Shown: positions 38,068 through 51,519, counted from the first letter of the stretch. The stretch is 64,000 bases of DNA from Manihot esculenta (GCF_001659605.2 NC_035168.2:3466058-3530057), one strand, 5' to 3'. Notes: generated by a model not told the origin, from the letters alone. Made by a program: numbers and translations.

Positions 38068-41000
38068 ATGGAGTCTGAGAATGCTGTTGAATTGAAGGAT
38101 GACAGTTTCATTGAGGAAACTCATCCTGAAGAATCTGTTGGGGCACCAAGGAAGGAAGAAAAAATTGCTGCTAATGGTCAAGAGCCTATGAGTGCCAACG
38201 GAACTTTTGAGCGTGCTGCAAAGCCTGATGATCATCATTCTTCTGATGTGTCAATTAATCCCAAACCAAATGCTTCTGAAAGTAAAGTCTCAAAAACCTT
38301 GAAGGTATGATCTGCTGTATATGCTATTATTTCAAGCCATTTTTTTGGAACTAGTAATATGCACTTCCTACTAAATGTGAACATATTCTCTTATAGTTCT
38401 TGTCATGTTGTGTCTTCAGGAATCAACTAATGTGGGTTCAAAAAGCAATAAACTGTCCAAGGATAAACCTAATTTGAAAGGCCCTGGTTCGGTTTCTCGT
38501 AATCAAAAGCCATCACTTTCTCAAAGTCTTTCATTTCCAGTACGAGGAGCTCGTCCTGAGAATATGAGGAAAAGCATTGATGGACATCCAACAAAAACCT
38601 TGGCCAAACATGCCCAAGATGATGGTAGAAAAGGTCAGGTCACTTCAAATGGATCAATCACTTCAGTTTCCCATGTAACTCAACCTGTTAAGCGTGCACC
38701 CAATGGAGTGAATTCAAAGGAATCAAATGCCAATGGTGGCAAAGTCATTCCAAGGAGGACTTCTTCAGTAACTGCGCCAAGCAAACAACAGTTTGCAGTA
38801 AGATATTTTGTGCCTGTAAAATGTACTCTGTAGCTCTTGCTTTGATTTCCTAAGGCCTTACTTCATTTGTCTTCTTGGTTGACAGCAGCCACTGAAATCA
38901 AGTTCTTTGAACAAATCCACCAATTGCCCTCCGTCTGAAGTATCTGAGTAAGTCACAACCTCCATTAACTTTTCTTTGTTTCTTTTCTAATCGGTTGATG
39001 AAGTCAGTTTAAAATATTTGAGTTGAGATAATATCGGGGTAACTTAAAACCTCAATCTACTTCGTATAATCTTTTCTCCCTTTTGTTGGTTGATACGACC
39101 GTCTCAAAATTCAAAATGGCATTAAGGGGTAGCAAGGAATTCATATTTAGGGGAAGCATTTGTGCCCCCACCCTTCATCTGAAATCAAAATGATAGTTAA
39201 GATAAATGGATAATTTTTTTGTCATGTAATTGCAGGTCAGCTGATCAAAATTCACAAAATGTACCGGCCACAATGCCAAGCAAAGAAGACGATGACATCC
39301 ATTCAACTACTTCGTATTATTCCTGTCTTCAAATTACTGTTGCTATATAGTTCATTGTATATTCTACATATTTGTGGTGCTGACATCCCTATTATTATCA
39401 GAAGTGCCACTCCTCATGAAAGGAGAGCTAGCGGTTCTGGTTTTTCCTTTAGGTTGGATGAACGTGCAGAAAAGCGGAGAGAGGTTGTCAATGGACATTA
39501 CTTGACTTTTCTTTCAACTTGTTAACATTTTCGTAAATGTTATTCATATCTAAAATATAATTCTATTTTTGGCCTTTGCCCCCCAGTTTTTCTCAAAGCT
39601 AGAAGAGAAGATCCATGCTAAGGAAATGGAAAAAAGTAACTTGCAGGCAAAGTCAAAGGTAGTATTTGTTTATTTTCCCCTTTTATTCTTTCTGTTCTAT
39701 GTTTGAACCAGTAGAATTTGTTAAGTTTTATGCTTTTTGGTGACACTCAGGAGAATCAGGAAGCAGAGATCAAACAACTGAGGAAGAGCTTGACATTTAA
39801 GGCTACACCAATGCCAAGCTTCTACAAAGAGCCTCCACAAAAAGTTGAACTGAAAAAGGTAAAGCATGCATGAATTTTCTGATAGTAGTAGAAAACATCA
39901 TCTGGGATATTCCTATTTTACATCATAAGATTTAAACCAAAATTGTACTCTTCGAAAACCTAGACATTCTTACTACTACCCATAATTTTCTTATTAATTT
40001 GGGATAATTATTCCCTTATAAATAAACGGTTCCGCTTATCATATTTAAAAGTGGTTTTCCTATTTGTTATTGCACTTCACTGTTTAAGCAAGCGCTCTTG
40101 ACTACACTGATTTAAATCTACGCAATCTTCCAAACTTTGTGTGTTTGGTGTGTTAATAAATGAACATGAACCTTGTGCCTTTTGTGGCTTCCTAACTTCA
40201 TTGCTTCTACTTTGAACACAATGCTATGATTTGACTTTCATGTTAGCCATGAAGGGATGCTGAGTTTAATTTTCTCTTTATTTGAAGTTGCTATTTGCTA
40301 ATATATATGCATGTGATTCTTGGATCTTTTTAGATTCCTGCAGTATCTGTTGTCAAATTTTCAATATTAAGCAGAAAAGATTCAAATCCAATCGATTGAT
40401 CAACCACTGTAGTCCACTAATTTGTGCTACATGCATTGTTACAAAAGCCTAAATGATGCATTATAATTTTTCTAGTAAGTAAGAATTGTCTGAAGATTAA
40501 AGATATCATCACATAACCAACATAGGAGCCATGTCTTCTGTTTCCTAATAAACTTGTTGCTTCCTATTCTGCTTCTTTTTTGAATTTATTCTGCTTCTGG
40601 TATACAACACCATCCTCTGAAACTTCTGTCGTACCCAAATCGTCACTTCTTAATATGATGTTGGAAACAACACTAGTGATGCATGAAATCAGCAAATTCA
40701 GGCCAAATTGTGTCGAACTCGAACTCTTTGCTTCCGTTCTAATTACAAGTTGGGAACAAATATAACAGAATTTTCTTTTTCGTCTATGGAAAACAGAAGT
40801 TAAGTTTGTGTCTGCCTATTGTTACAGATACCAACCACCCGTCCAAAATCACCAAAGCTTGGAAAGCACAAGGGCTTAACAGCTTCAGCGAACAGCTCTG
40901 TAGAAGGTGGTGGATCTTCCCTCGGCCCACAATCCTCAACTAGCCCAGGTACTTCGAAACCAGAATCAAGTAATTCAACCAAAGGAATTCAGAGAAATGG

Positions 41001-41286
41001 CAAAAAAGAAACTGTAGCCTCAAAAACACCAGTCAGGAAGTCCCAGCCAAAGCTTCAGTTACAGCGAACCACTGGAACAGAAGCAAAGACCATCAAGTCG
41101 AAAGTGAAACCTGCAGAAGCAGAGAGTCAAAACCCAGAAGGAAGTCCTCAAAAAGCTGAAGAAAACCATATGAATTCTGAGAACCTTCCAAAGTGTGAGA
41201 ATGGAAACAACATGCCTGAAAAGAATTCTACTGAGGATGATGATGAATTGATGTTGAGTCCCCCTGAAGTCACAGTTGCAGGGTGA
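38068..41286 (+). CDS. WDL: WVD2-like (TPX2-family) microtubule-associated protein, eight exons
   Basis: Plant microtubule-binding protein of the WAVE-DAMPENED2-like family, expected to bundle or stabilise cortical microtubules. Coding exons are 38068-38304, 38420-38797, 38886-38947, 39236-39313, 39402-39483, 39587-39658, 39751-39858 and 40828-41286, all in phase, giving 491 residues. The N-terminal 260 residues are low-complexity, Ser/Asn/Lys-rich. The TPX2 domain spans about 266-334: [27 protein letters not shown], with the signature KLEEK at 283-287, then [25 protein letters not shown]. The C-terminal tail is Ser/Pro/Lys-rich and ends in an acidic stretch, [16 protein letters not shown]. 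The acceptor of exon 3 is a tandem CAGCAG at 38883-38888, so forms with or without one Gln are likely. A leader exon probably lies at about 36840-37060, separated by a 1-kb intron. Which WDL paralogue it represents is undecided. Confidence 0.9.
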
Positions 41287-42375
41287 AAACATTGTTGCTA
41301 TTACCATGTATCTACAGATTTTGATGTTTAAAGTTGCATATTGTTGTGAATAGTTTGGTTATATTTGTGGGGTATGGCCCTTTTTTTTTCTCTTGGGATT
41401 CTTTGTGAAAGTAATATAAATCAATAGGATAACATTTAAGCATGTATTCTTTTGTTAAAACTGTATTTGTGTACTTAACAGAACTTTGTAGCTTCATTTT
41501 TCATTTATGCTTAAATGCATAGATACTGGTTTTCAGCTTTATGAATCTATTCTCAAGTCTATATATAATTGTGCAAAGCGAAACCCTCATGAGAGAAAAA
41601 TTACAACAGAGTTGATAAGTTTCTCAAAGTTTTCATTTATGGCCCTTTAATCTTTATATTCAAGATAAGATTGATTTGTTATTCACATCAATGATGATCA
41701 CTCCAATCGACTCGAATACAATTATTCTCTAAATTAGAAGTAAAATTGAAAAGACCTAGATTATTATGGTTTAAGTGTTACAATCTATTACTTGAAGAAG
41801 ATGAAGTTGATATAGTGAAGAGGCCAAGGGCAGGTGAAAAGGTAGGGAAAGCCAAGGATAATTTGTGTTGGGGGGAAAGCAAGTGTGAGGTTGTTGTGGA
41901 GTAAAGCAAAAACCAACCTACTTTCTTTCTATTGATTTGGACACATGCCTAAGCACTCTTTAGAATGGGACACATTATCTTACCCACCAAATGCCTTTGT
42001 CCTCTCCATGGTTGTTTTTTGATGTGTACTATATAAGTTTGTTAGAAATGTAAGATTTCAAAATCAAATTTTAGTTAAAAGCCAAATCAAGAATTAATGG
42101 AAAAGGGTTATTTATATTAACTTCATATTTAATTTTTATAACTTACATGAATTACAATTAGTTGATAGTGATTGATTGTTTGGGTTTAGAGACATGTTAA
42201 CAAAAACCTATTTTTGTTTCATTAAACTTTAATTTCAAACTAATTGAGATGGACTCAAAAAGAATATTTTATTGTCATTAGAATATGCCAAACAATGTAT
42301 AAAGCAAGAGATAGATTCTCTTCTTTCCTCCCCCGGCTTTCTCCTACTCTTCTCTTTTATCGTCCGTTAATTTAA

Positions 42376-42596
42376 AGTTTTGTTTGGTTGGAATAACTTA
42401 ATTAAAGAATTTTAAGCTTTCAGAAAGTATTCAAATTTATTTGTTTAATTATCAACTTCTTTTTATTTCTTAAAAAGTCATATGGCTTGCTTTTTTTAAT
42501 ACAGAAAAAATAAGTTATTTTCTTTAATCCATTTAAATTATTTCTTGAGAAGTTCAGACTCTAGAAAGTAATCTTTTCAAACCAAACAAGGCCTAA
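42376..42596. mobile_element. candidate MITE (~220 bp)
   Basis: TTTTGTTTGGTTGGAA at the left end is matched in reverse complement by TTTTCAAACCAAACAAGGCC at the right, an imperfect inverted repeat of about 16 bp around AT-rich non-coding DNA. No clear target duplication was found, so the call is tentative. Confidence 0.4.
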
Positions 42597-43107
42597 ACTT
42601 CTTGGTATATCTCTTATCCTTGTCTTTTATGTCCTCAAATCCAAAATAAAATACCACTCTTAATTCCTCCATTTAAAATTAGAAATTTTATAATAATTCA
42701 ATTTAATTATTTTTTTTAAAATTTATTATTTAAAATGAAAGGATTTAATTTTTTTTCTTTATTTGAAATTAAAATTTTCATCACAATTTAATTTAATGTA
42801 ATCCTTTTTATCAATTTTCTTGTTTAAAATGAAGAATTTATTTATTTTTAACTTATAAAATATTTATTTTTAAATGAAATTATGTATGATTTTATAATAA
42901 TTTATTTGAATTTTTTTTGTATAAAATAAAGGTTAATTAATTCAAAAAGTCCAATATTTGCATATATTTACATGTTAATTTAAACCTTTTAATTTTAATT
43001 TAATTAGTCCAATTTTTGTATTTTAATTTAATTTTAATCTATTTATAAATTTTTAAATTTAATAGTTTATATGATAATTTAATAGTCTAATTAATATGTT
43101 ACGTGTC

Positions 43108-43166
<59 letters not shown>
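43108..43166. repeat. (TTA)n microsatellite
   Basis: About 19 uninterrupted TTA/ATT units. Confidence 0.95.
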
Positions 43167-43170
<4 letters not shown>

Positions 43171-43229
43171 CTCAAATGCCTGAAAAAAAAATGTTTACAT
43201 TATTTTACATTTTAATTTAAATATTTAAA

Positions 43230-43318
43230 TTTTAGTTCAATGTTTCCATTTGAATGTAATTTTAGTTAAATTTTAGTTCAACGTTTCCAATTTGAATGTA
43301 ATTTTAGTTAATTTTTAA
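43230..43318. repeat. ~45-bp tandem duplication
   Basis: The block TTTTAGTTCAATGTTTCC, then ATTTGAATGTAATTTTAGTTAA, recurs immediately as TTTTAGTTCAACGTTTCC, then AATTTGAATGTAATTTTAG. The copies differ at two or three positions. Confidence 0.75.
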
Positions 43319-45078
43319 AAATTAAGATATAAAGGTTTAAATAGAATATCAAATATAATATTTTATTATTTTTTAAATATAAATTAATTTTATATATAAA
43401 AATAATATTACCTCATACTTACTTATAGCTAAATTACATATTTAATTCTAAAAGTAATGATAATTTAACGGTTACATATACAGACGATAGCTTCAATCGT
43501 AAATAAATTTTATTTTATATTAATAATTAAAAATAATATATATATATATATATATTATATAAAATATTTATAATTATTACTGTTGAAAATATAAACGGTA
43601 TACATAACATTAAATTGTTTATCTTTAATTTTAATTTTAAAATTTGATTAAAATTATATTCAAATATAAATTTTGAGCCAATTTATTTAAAATTTAAATG
43701 TTTAAATTAAAATATAAAATGATATAAATATTAAATTTTTTTTAATCAATCGATTAATTAAAAAATAATTATAATAATATATGTGACATATTTAAACAAT
43801 TAAATTAACACAAATTATTAAATTTACAAATTAATTAAAATTACATCAACATACAATTAAACCAAAATCAAAAAATTTAAATTAAAATGCAAACACATAT
43901 AAACATTGGATCAATTGGCCGAAAATAAATCATGTCAAAAAAAATTATTTAAAAAAAATAAATTTTAAGTTTTTTTCATATAAAATAAATAGATTCCTCT
44001 ATCATATTATTATTATTATTATTATTTAATTTTAATTTTCCCAGAACAACTTAAATGAATTTACAATTTTTTTAGTATAGTAAAGAGAAGAAATGATATC
44101 GTTTGTGCTGCTTAATAGATAGGGAGTGAGGCATGAGTAGATGACACCATCTAAAGATGAAAAATTCCAAACCTAACCATTTGTTTGTTGCGTTGTACAG
44201 CAAAACCATATATATATCTTGGTGTCACGGGATTGTACACCACACCCCTGTTTTGCCCTTTTTCTAAATTCTTACTCTATACTTGATTATGTAAAATAAA
44301 AATATATTAATTACTTAGTTAAATATATGTCGCAAATAAAAATTTTATGTGATTAAAAACAATAACAAAGATTTTTATATAAAAGCTAAAAATAATTTTA
44401 TTTATTTTTTTATCAATGGAATTGATCCCACAAAAATAAAGTTACTAATATAAACTTTACTTAACCATCAAACTAATAATTGACAATGATAGGGTCCTAT
44501 CTCTCTCTTTCTCTTTTTTTTATTTAATTTAATTATTTTTATTACATAGGCATGGCAGCCAGCAACATCAACGTGAAGGACCAGCTAGTTTTTGGCTGTC
44601 TCAATCTTCACAATTACTACAATTTTTATCTTATTATCCACGAATCTCTAATTTCCACACAAAACAAATATCACTGCTAATAATAATAATAATAATAATA
44701 ATAAAATATTCATTCTAAAATTGATTCACAAGCAAAAGATGCAAAGACAGCCCAAACAGAACACAACCCGTGATTAAAAAAAAAAAGGAAGGAGTTTTCC
44801 AAGTTCTATTCATAGATACAGTACAGTGACACTGAATCATACATTTAAAAATAGAAAATTTAATTAAAAAATTGATATGTAATTACAGTAATTATAACAA
44901 AATAACAACTCTTTCTCTCTCTCTTCTGGGATTCTGAGTGAAAATCATACAAACATGGCAATCCATCAAATCCCATTTGTCTGTGATTTTTATTAAACAA
45001 AAGCCTTAAGGACTCACCATTTTCTCTTTTCTTTTTTCATGGTTCCCATCTTTTACTATTATTTTTAGCTGTGCAGAT

Positions 45079-47148
45079 TCATTGACATGTATTGAAATGT
45101 GAATCTTGTCCAAAAGCTCCAAGCATTCTACAAGCTACCTCCATCAACTTCCCTGCACATCCCAAATTTAATTTAACTAATTAATAAACATTAAAATTTA
45201 AGTCAACTTGAGTTAACAATTAAAAAAAAAAAAAAAAAAAACAAACAAGACAGAAGAGATCATGTAATAAAATTGTGGTGGGGTACAGTACAAGAATGTG
45301 GATCACAGCTAGGAAGCCTTTGATTTTTCATTAATTATTTTATAAATTAATCACATGGACTTCTTGTCCTAGCGTCGGTGAGTCCAAGCACCATAGGATT
45401 CTTGTTAATACTTCTGTCCTAAATTATTTGAGAACCTTCTTCGTATTTAGACAAATTCGGCACCGTTTTAATATAATCTTCCCACTTTTTTATGCTTAAC
45501 AGCTACGCTAGGTCCAGGTGTTGGAGATGCTGGAGTCGCAGACAAGCTCATCAAAAGCTAAAAAGACCACAATTTGCTAAGTGGGTATTCCTTGTCCCAC
45601 CACCAAGCACCAATCATCACCACACATACTAAAACTTCCCCTATCTAATCTTTATCTTAATTAATCTAGATAAGTGCTCGAACTCGAAATGACTGAGACT
45701 CGGACAAACCTATGTTTATTATTGTTAATAAAAAAGATTAACCTTCTTAATCCAATTTTAACACAACCCTAATCTGCACCGACACAAAATTACAGCCAAA
45801 ACAGTGACTGGATTAATCATCTAAATTAATTAAGAAAAAGAAACATACCTCTCCTCGCCTTGGTGACAACCTTGACGGCGGCCGTTGGTTTTTTAACAGT
45901 CTCTTTCTCCTCCTCCGGGAACAAAACTCCATCAATTCCCTGCACGGAAATCCTGCCGTCTGTATAAATGTCTGGATCGAACAAATACGCCGACGTATCA
46001 CCAGATCCGAATTTCACCGATCCATCAGCCTCCAGAGCCACCACCTTGTGAGGCAAACGCAGTGTGTCGTACTTTATTTTCCCAAATCTCCTCACTGCAT
46101 TGTACATGCTTTCCTCCGTTTGGTACTCCGGGATGATATGGTAGTAAATAATCTGCTCCGGTGCACCGGGCTCGCTTAGCTGGTCCGTCGTTAGCTTGGC
46201 CATGGCTTCGTCGTTTGGTGCTAAGACGGTGAGCACATACCCTTCGGAAACCAAACGCCCCATTTCGGTGGCTAGCGAGGTTAAGTTCACTAGGATGTCT
46301 GCCATTTCGTTGTACCCACCGTAATGTAATAGTGTTTGGATGAAATCCTTGACCTGGCTCTCACCGTCGAAGTGGTGGTGAGGCCCGCCGGGACCTGGAG
46401 CTGGCGCCGGAGCCAGAGAAGGACCTGGAGCCATAGCGTCATAAATGGGTAGCACTGGTGGTGCACCAACTGGAACAGGTGCTGCTGGTTTCTTCAACCT
46501 GTGGGTTCTGGGATCCACCTCAGGTGCGCCCTCTGGTAACACAGCAGATATAGATCTGAGATTCCTCCTCCGGTTAAAGTCTTCTTGCACGGATTGTGGG
46601 ATTAGAAGGCGCTCGATGCCGTGGATAACACCATCGGGACGGATAACGTCGTCGGGTCGGATAATCTCGGCGGAGTCAACGACTTTCTTGCCAGAACTCT
46701 TGCTGATCAAGTGAAGATGGTCATTACACAGAGTGGAATGCCTAGCAGGCTTGGATTTTTCACTAGGCCAATCACTGGATCCAACGCGCTGAGGAATAAT
46801 GTGGAACATCAAGAGAGTCTGAAGAGACTTAAGATTCCCAGGCTCAAGCAAGAATCGCTTAAACTCAGGGTCAAGCTGACGCTCCAAAGCTTCATTTCTA
46901 GGAGCAAAAATGGTAATATTATGATTACCAACAGCATCTTCAAGAGTCTGAAGAAGAAGAGCCTTTTCAACGAGTTCAGCCAACTCAGTATAATGCGAGT
47001 CAAGAAGAGCAACAAGAACAGAGTTAGAGTTGATACCAGTGTTATTAGAAGATGGGTGTTGAGGAAATGCAGAGATGGTGAAGAAAAGGAAGAGAAAACA
47101 GGAGAGAAAAGAAAAGAACTTGGAGACACCATAGACGTGAAGATCCAT
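45079..47148 (-). CDS. FLA17-like: fasciclin-like arabinogalactan protein, FLA15-18 clade (FLA17-like), two exons
   Basis: Secreted cell-wall/plasma-membrane glycoprotein. Minus-strand exons are 47148-45849 and 45152-45079, joined in phase (GTATGT donor, ATGTGCAG acceptor), giving 457 residues. A hydrophobic signal peptide covers roughly residues 1-27 (FFSFLSCFLFLFFTISAF). FAS1 domain 1 starts at about residue 45 (SVLVALLDSHYTELAELVEKALLLQTL, then NITIFAPRNEAL). A Pro/Ala-rich AGP segment, APGPSLAPAPAPGPGGP, carries hydroxyproline-glycosylation-type motifs at about 245. FAS1 domain 2 follows (QVKDFIQTLLHYGGYNEMADILVNL ... YVLTVLAPNDEA). The second exon encodes only GKLMEVACRMLGAFGQDSHFNTCQ, a short Cys-containing tail typical of this clade, and no GPI signal is seen. 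The start at 47148 (MDLHVYG) is preferred over an ATG three codons upstream. Confidence 0.92.
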
Positions 47149-48991
47149 GGCGCTCAAAGAAGAGGGGATTTAGGAATTGGGGATTGAATTGTGAATTTGT
47201 GAAGAGCGAGTTAAAGTGGAGGGAAGGAGTGGGAGAGAGGGAGATATCGGGAGTTGGGGTTTTGCTTAGAGAAGAAAAAGTGGAATAGGAGGAAGAAGAA
47301 GACTTGGGAAGTAATGGTAATTGCAGAGATGAGACACCTATTAAAGTAATTAATTAAAAAAATAATAATAATAAAAAGGAGAGAGAGAGTGAAGAGGGAA
47401 GTTGGTACAGGCTGGAAGTGGGGTTCACACGGAATAGATTTCCAATCTAGCGCTGGCATAAGCCGCACTCTTCCTTACGCTTTTAACTCACTCTCTCCTT
47501 ATTCTTCTTCTTCTTCTTAAGCCACGCCTACCCTCTTCTTCTTCTCTCTTTGTTTTTTTTTTTTGTTTTTTGACCTTTTTCTTTTCTGAAAAATTACTGT
47601 TGTTTTCTACGCTCTCCATCAAATTTACTTTACTTTTTTACTTTTATTGTGATTTATTTATTAAAATTTTAATATATTTCTATTTAATATATATTTTTTA
47701 TTTATTATTTTAAAGAAAAGTTTTAAAAAATTTTGATTTCATCAATTTTTATAATTTAATTTATATTAAAATAATATTTTATAATATTATATTATTAATA
47801 AATAAAAATAATTTTTAAATACTGTTAAAAATATTAACACAATATATTATTTTGATATAAATTAAATTATTTGATATAAAGTAAAAATAAAAAAATAAAA
47901 GGTATTTTTTATTGTCTCTTAATAATTTTATTTTATTTATTATATTAATATTTTTTTAATTACATTTAAAAATTATTATTATTTACAAGACTTTTAAAAA
48001 AATAAAAAAATAAAAATTATGAAATAAAAAATATAAAAAGTAAATTTATTTTAATTAGATAGAGAGAATATATTATTTATTTTATTTAAATAATGCAATT
48101 ATAATATGTATATACTCACTTTCCTTTATAAGAAATGGTATATTACAAATATTTAATTTAACTAAAAATGTTTAAATTAAGTTTAGTTTAACTAATTTTC
48201 TTGATTTATTAATGTATGTTGAAAAATTGAGAAGTTTAAATACATTAGGTTGTTATAGCATTAATAAATTATATTAAATTTTATTTTAATATTATAAAAT
48301 ATCCATAAATAGATACGGAAACATTTAATTTAGACATTAATGACAAAAATAAATAAATACATGGGAAGGTGAGTGGGAGCTCCAAGGAGAAGCCGAGAGG
48401 GAGAATCACGTGCGTTGAGGGGGGCGTGGGTTTTCGAGTTCTACACGGAAGGTAGTGAGTGTGTCGGTGTCTCTCTGACACTGAATAAATACCACTGCCC
48501 ATTGTTTCTACGCTAAGCCTTTTTTCCCTCAAAAAACTTGGTTTTCATCCGCCACTGACTTTTCGTTTACGCGCCCGTTTTGATTCGTGAGAGCGTAGCC
48601 TTTGGGTTTTGGTTTTAGGAAATAAAATATACGGAACGGCGACGTCTGGCCTGCCGGTGGATTAGTCGTCAGTATCAGCTGACTTCAGCTAATCCTCATG
48701 CAATGCCTTATTGCAGAGACTGCTCTTGTTTTGTTTTGTTTTTAGGCATCTTCCTAATTTGCTTAATTAATTAATTAATTAAAGTCTATTTAGTTTTGTT
48801 TTGCTGTCATTTTCGTTTAATATTCTTTATTTTTCTATTTTTCAGCATCACTTGATAGCACTATGTCACCTATTATATATTATATTAAAAGTAATAAGTT
48901 GTAAACTCATTTATATTAAAAAAATAAATTACTTTTTCATCTCTAAATTTTAATTTAACAGTGTAAAAATATAGAAATTAAACTAATGAGT

Positions 48992-49035
<44 letters not shown>

Positions 49036-50469
49036 TTTGGTATAATTCTGGGCTTAAAAAGTAATTTCCATATATTAAAAAAAAAACTCTCTATTTATTT
49101 TATTAATATACGTAATTTTAATTACAATAAATTTGTGCTTTACTTTTTTTAAGAGAAAAAGAAGTTTATTTTTAAAAATGAAAATTATGATTTTTTTATT
49201 AAATAAAATTCCATACCAGTATCATTATCAAACTCAATTTTTAATAGTATATTAAATTGCAACAAATGTTTAAAATTATAATACAATTAAAAAAATCAAT
49301 ATACTATTAATAGAATAGGGACTTAAAAATATGATATGTAGCATAAGTATAGTATTTATTTAATGACATCAATTAATTTAAATCCATAGGTTATTATCTA
49401 CGATTTTTTCTTTATTATATAAATTTTTATTAAAAAATTTTAGATTCACAAATTTTTTTTAAAAAATAACTTGTTTTTTATTTTCAATTATAATTTTGAA
49501 AATAAAGTAAATTGATAAATTTATATATGATAATATTAATAAAATTTGTAAAGTCAAGAAAATGATTTGCTAAACAAATAAGTCATTTTCTTTAAATATA
49601 ATTTATTTTTTAATTAAAAAATATTTTTTATTCACTTATTTTTTATCATAAATGTTGGAAAACGAGAGATTTTTTTTTTCTGAAACTCTATTTTAAATCT
49701 ACAAAAGCTTAGTAAAAATTTTTTTTCTCCATTCAAGTATATAAATATTTAAGTTGAAATAAAAAAATCTTTATTTAATATAATTAATTTTACATAAAAT
49801 AATTCAAATATTTTTTTATAAAATTATGTAAAATTTATTTTTTTTAAATAAAAAATCAACAGAATTAAATTTTTGCAAGATTTTTATTCTAAATAGAAAT
49901 AAAAAAAAAAAGGACATTATTAAATTGTGCTCTTACCGACACTAAAATTCTACAATAAGAAATTCCAATCCCAATTCTTGAAGTTTGGGAGAAGTTCAAA
50001 TTGGAAAATTGAATCCAACCCATTAATTTTAGATTAACAGTTCGGTTAATTGAAACATTCAATTTGATTTGATTAATATTTTTCATATTATTCGATTTTT
50101 AATTTGATTCAATTTAAATGTATTAAATAATTACTAACCAAATTAATCGATTTTACTATATAGTATTATATTAATCCTTATCCAATCCAATCAGCAACTT
50201 AAACTCAAACTCTTTTCTCCATTCTCATATTCAACTCAATCAGCGGTTTAAACTCAAATGTATTAAATTTATAAATTTTAATTTTAATATACGGAAATTA
50301 AACTAATTTTTATCGGTTTAATTTGATTTAGTTATATTTTAATAATTAATTTAATTTAATTTTTAATTTTTTTAATTTTTAATTTTTAATTTTTTCGATT
50401 TAAAATTGAACCGATCGATTTCACACCTCTAGTTGAACTAAACGTCTAAAACCCAAGTGAAATCAAATT
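47149..50469. other. FLA promoter region and AT-rich DNA up to the copia element
   Basis: 47149-47520 is the FLA leader and promoter, with GA/CT-rich tracts. 47580-48340 is A/T low complexity. 48360-48700 is less AT-rich, with a CACGTG G-box at about 48408 and a TATA-like AATAAATAC at about 48484, but no coding exon. 48720-50030 is AT-rich, with an (AT)n tract at 48998-49031. 50030-50440 ends CGATTTCACACCTCTAG, resembling the edge of an old small transposon. Confidence 0.5.
48998..49031. repeat. (TA)n microsatellite
   Basis: About 17 uninterrupted TA units. Confidence 0.9.
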
Positions 50470-50946
50470 TGTTAGACCTAAATGTTTTAATCCTTGTTTT
50501 GATGATTAATAAACAATTGGTGTGCTACTAATTATCTTCAAAGGTGTTTTGTATTGAGCTTGCAGGTCCCTTATTAAAATAAATGGAATTGCTTCAGTCA
50601 CAAGAGTGAAAAGTGCTAATTATGGAAGTATACTACAAGAAAGGGATTATAAAGTATTTTCTTTCTTATTATACGTTGCCAATTTATTTATTGTGAATTT
50701 CAGGTAATTAATTGTGATGGCTCAAGGTTTCCTTCTTTTCTAAAAGTTTTTTAGATATGGCCTTTTTTTTAAGTAATTGTCTTTTAGGGACTAAAATGAT
50801 ATTTTCCAAAAGTAATGATTTTGAAATTATTTTTTATCAAAATCAAAGATCTAAAAATATGGATTACAAAAATTCAAACGGATTGAAAAATGGATTTTTA
50901 TAGCCTAAGTTATGATTTTTCAAAGAATTTAATGAAATAATTTTTG

Positions 50947-51370
50947 CCCCCTAAAGCCAACCTTCGGCTTCCGAAAGTCAGGGACAGAGACGAAAGTCTC
51001 ACATGTTCGGCCGCCGAACATTGACTTTCGGCCGCCGAAAGTGTGTTTTCATCCTGCCCCCTAAAGTGCATCCTTCGGCTTCCGAAAGTGAGGAACAGAG
51101 ACGAAAGTCTTGTATGTTCGGCCGCCGAACATTGGCTTTCGGCCGCCGAAGGTGGTTTGCCCCCTAAGCTAAATGTTTGGCTTCCGAAAGTGAAGGACAG
51201 AGGCAAAAGTCACCTATGTTCGACCGCCGAACATTACCTTCGGCCGCCGAAAGTGTGCTTTTAAGTCAGCCTCCGAAGCCTAAAGTTCGGCTTTCGAAAG
51301 AAAGGGACAGAGACGAAAGTCCCTCATGTTCGGCCGCCGAACTTAAACTTTAGGCCGCCGAAAGTCCTTT
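50947..51370 (+). repeat. ~105-111-bp tandem repeats with palindromes in the copia LTR U3
   Basis: Four diverged units each contain, in order: CCCCTAA, a CTTCGGCTTCCGAAAGT-like imperfect palindrome, GGACAGAGACGAAAGTC, an odd palindrome of the form TGTTCGGC-C-GCCGAACA, and a second one of the form CTTTCGGC-C-GCCGAAAG. Unit anchors are at about 50962, 51072, 51177 and 51286. The array lies about 140-560 bases upstream of the TATA box at 51512, so it is placed like an LTR enhancer. Confidence 0.85.
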
Positions 51371-51511
51371 TTTAAAGAGTGATATTCTTCACCTCAATTG
51401 GTTCGGCCGCCGAACCTGAATTTCTCTGAGAAAGATATAACGGTTATTTCTGAACATGAACGGCTCTATTTGTATTTAATGCATCCCCAACGGCCATATT
51501 TATGACTGAAC

Positions 51512-51519
51512 TATAAATA
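51512..51519 (+). promoter_or_regulatory. TATA box of the copia LTR
   Basis: TATAAATA lies in the middle-distal part of the LTR, downstream of the palindrome array and upstream of a leader-like region. This fits the U3/R boundary expected about 30 bases later. Confidence 0.6.

Larger units (their letters stand above)
41287..45078. other. AT-rich intergenic DNA between the WVD2-like and FLA genes
   Basis: 41287-41560 is probably 3' UTR. The remainder shows no coding region. It includes a candidate MITE (42376-42596), a (TTA)n tract, a 45-bp duplication and short AAT repeats at 44678-44703. The FLA 3' UTR probably occupies about 44800-45078 on the minus strand. Confidence 0.6.

Noticed and set aside
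46621..47187. 188-codon plus-strand open frame
   Set aside because: Antisense shadow of the FLA coding exon, which has clear domains and a signal peptide on the minus strand.
51043..51264. Small open frames in the copia LTR
   Set aside because: Same cause: palindromic tandem repeats in U3 read in several frames.
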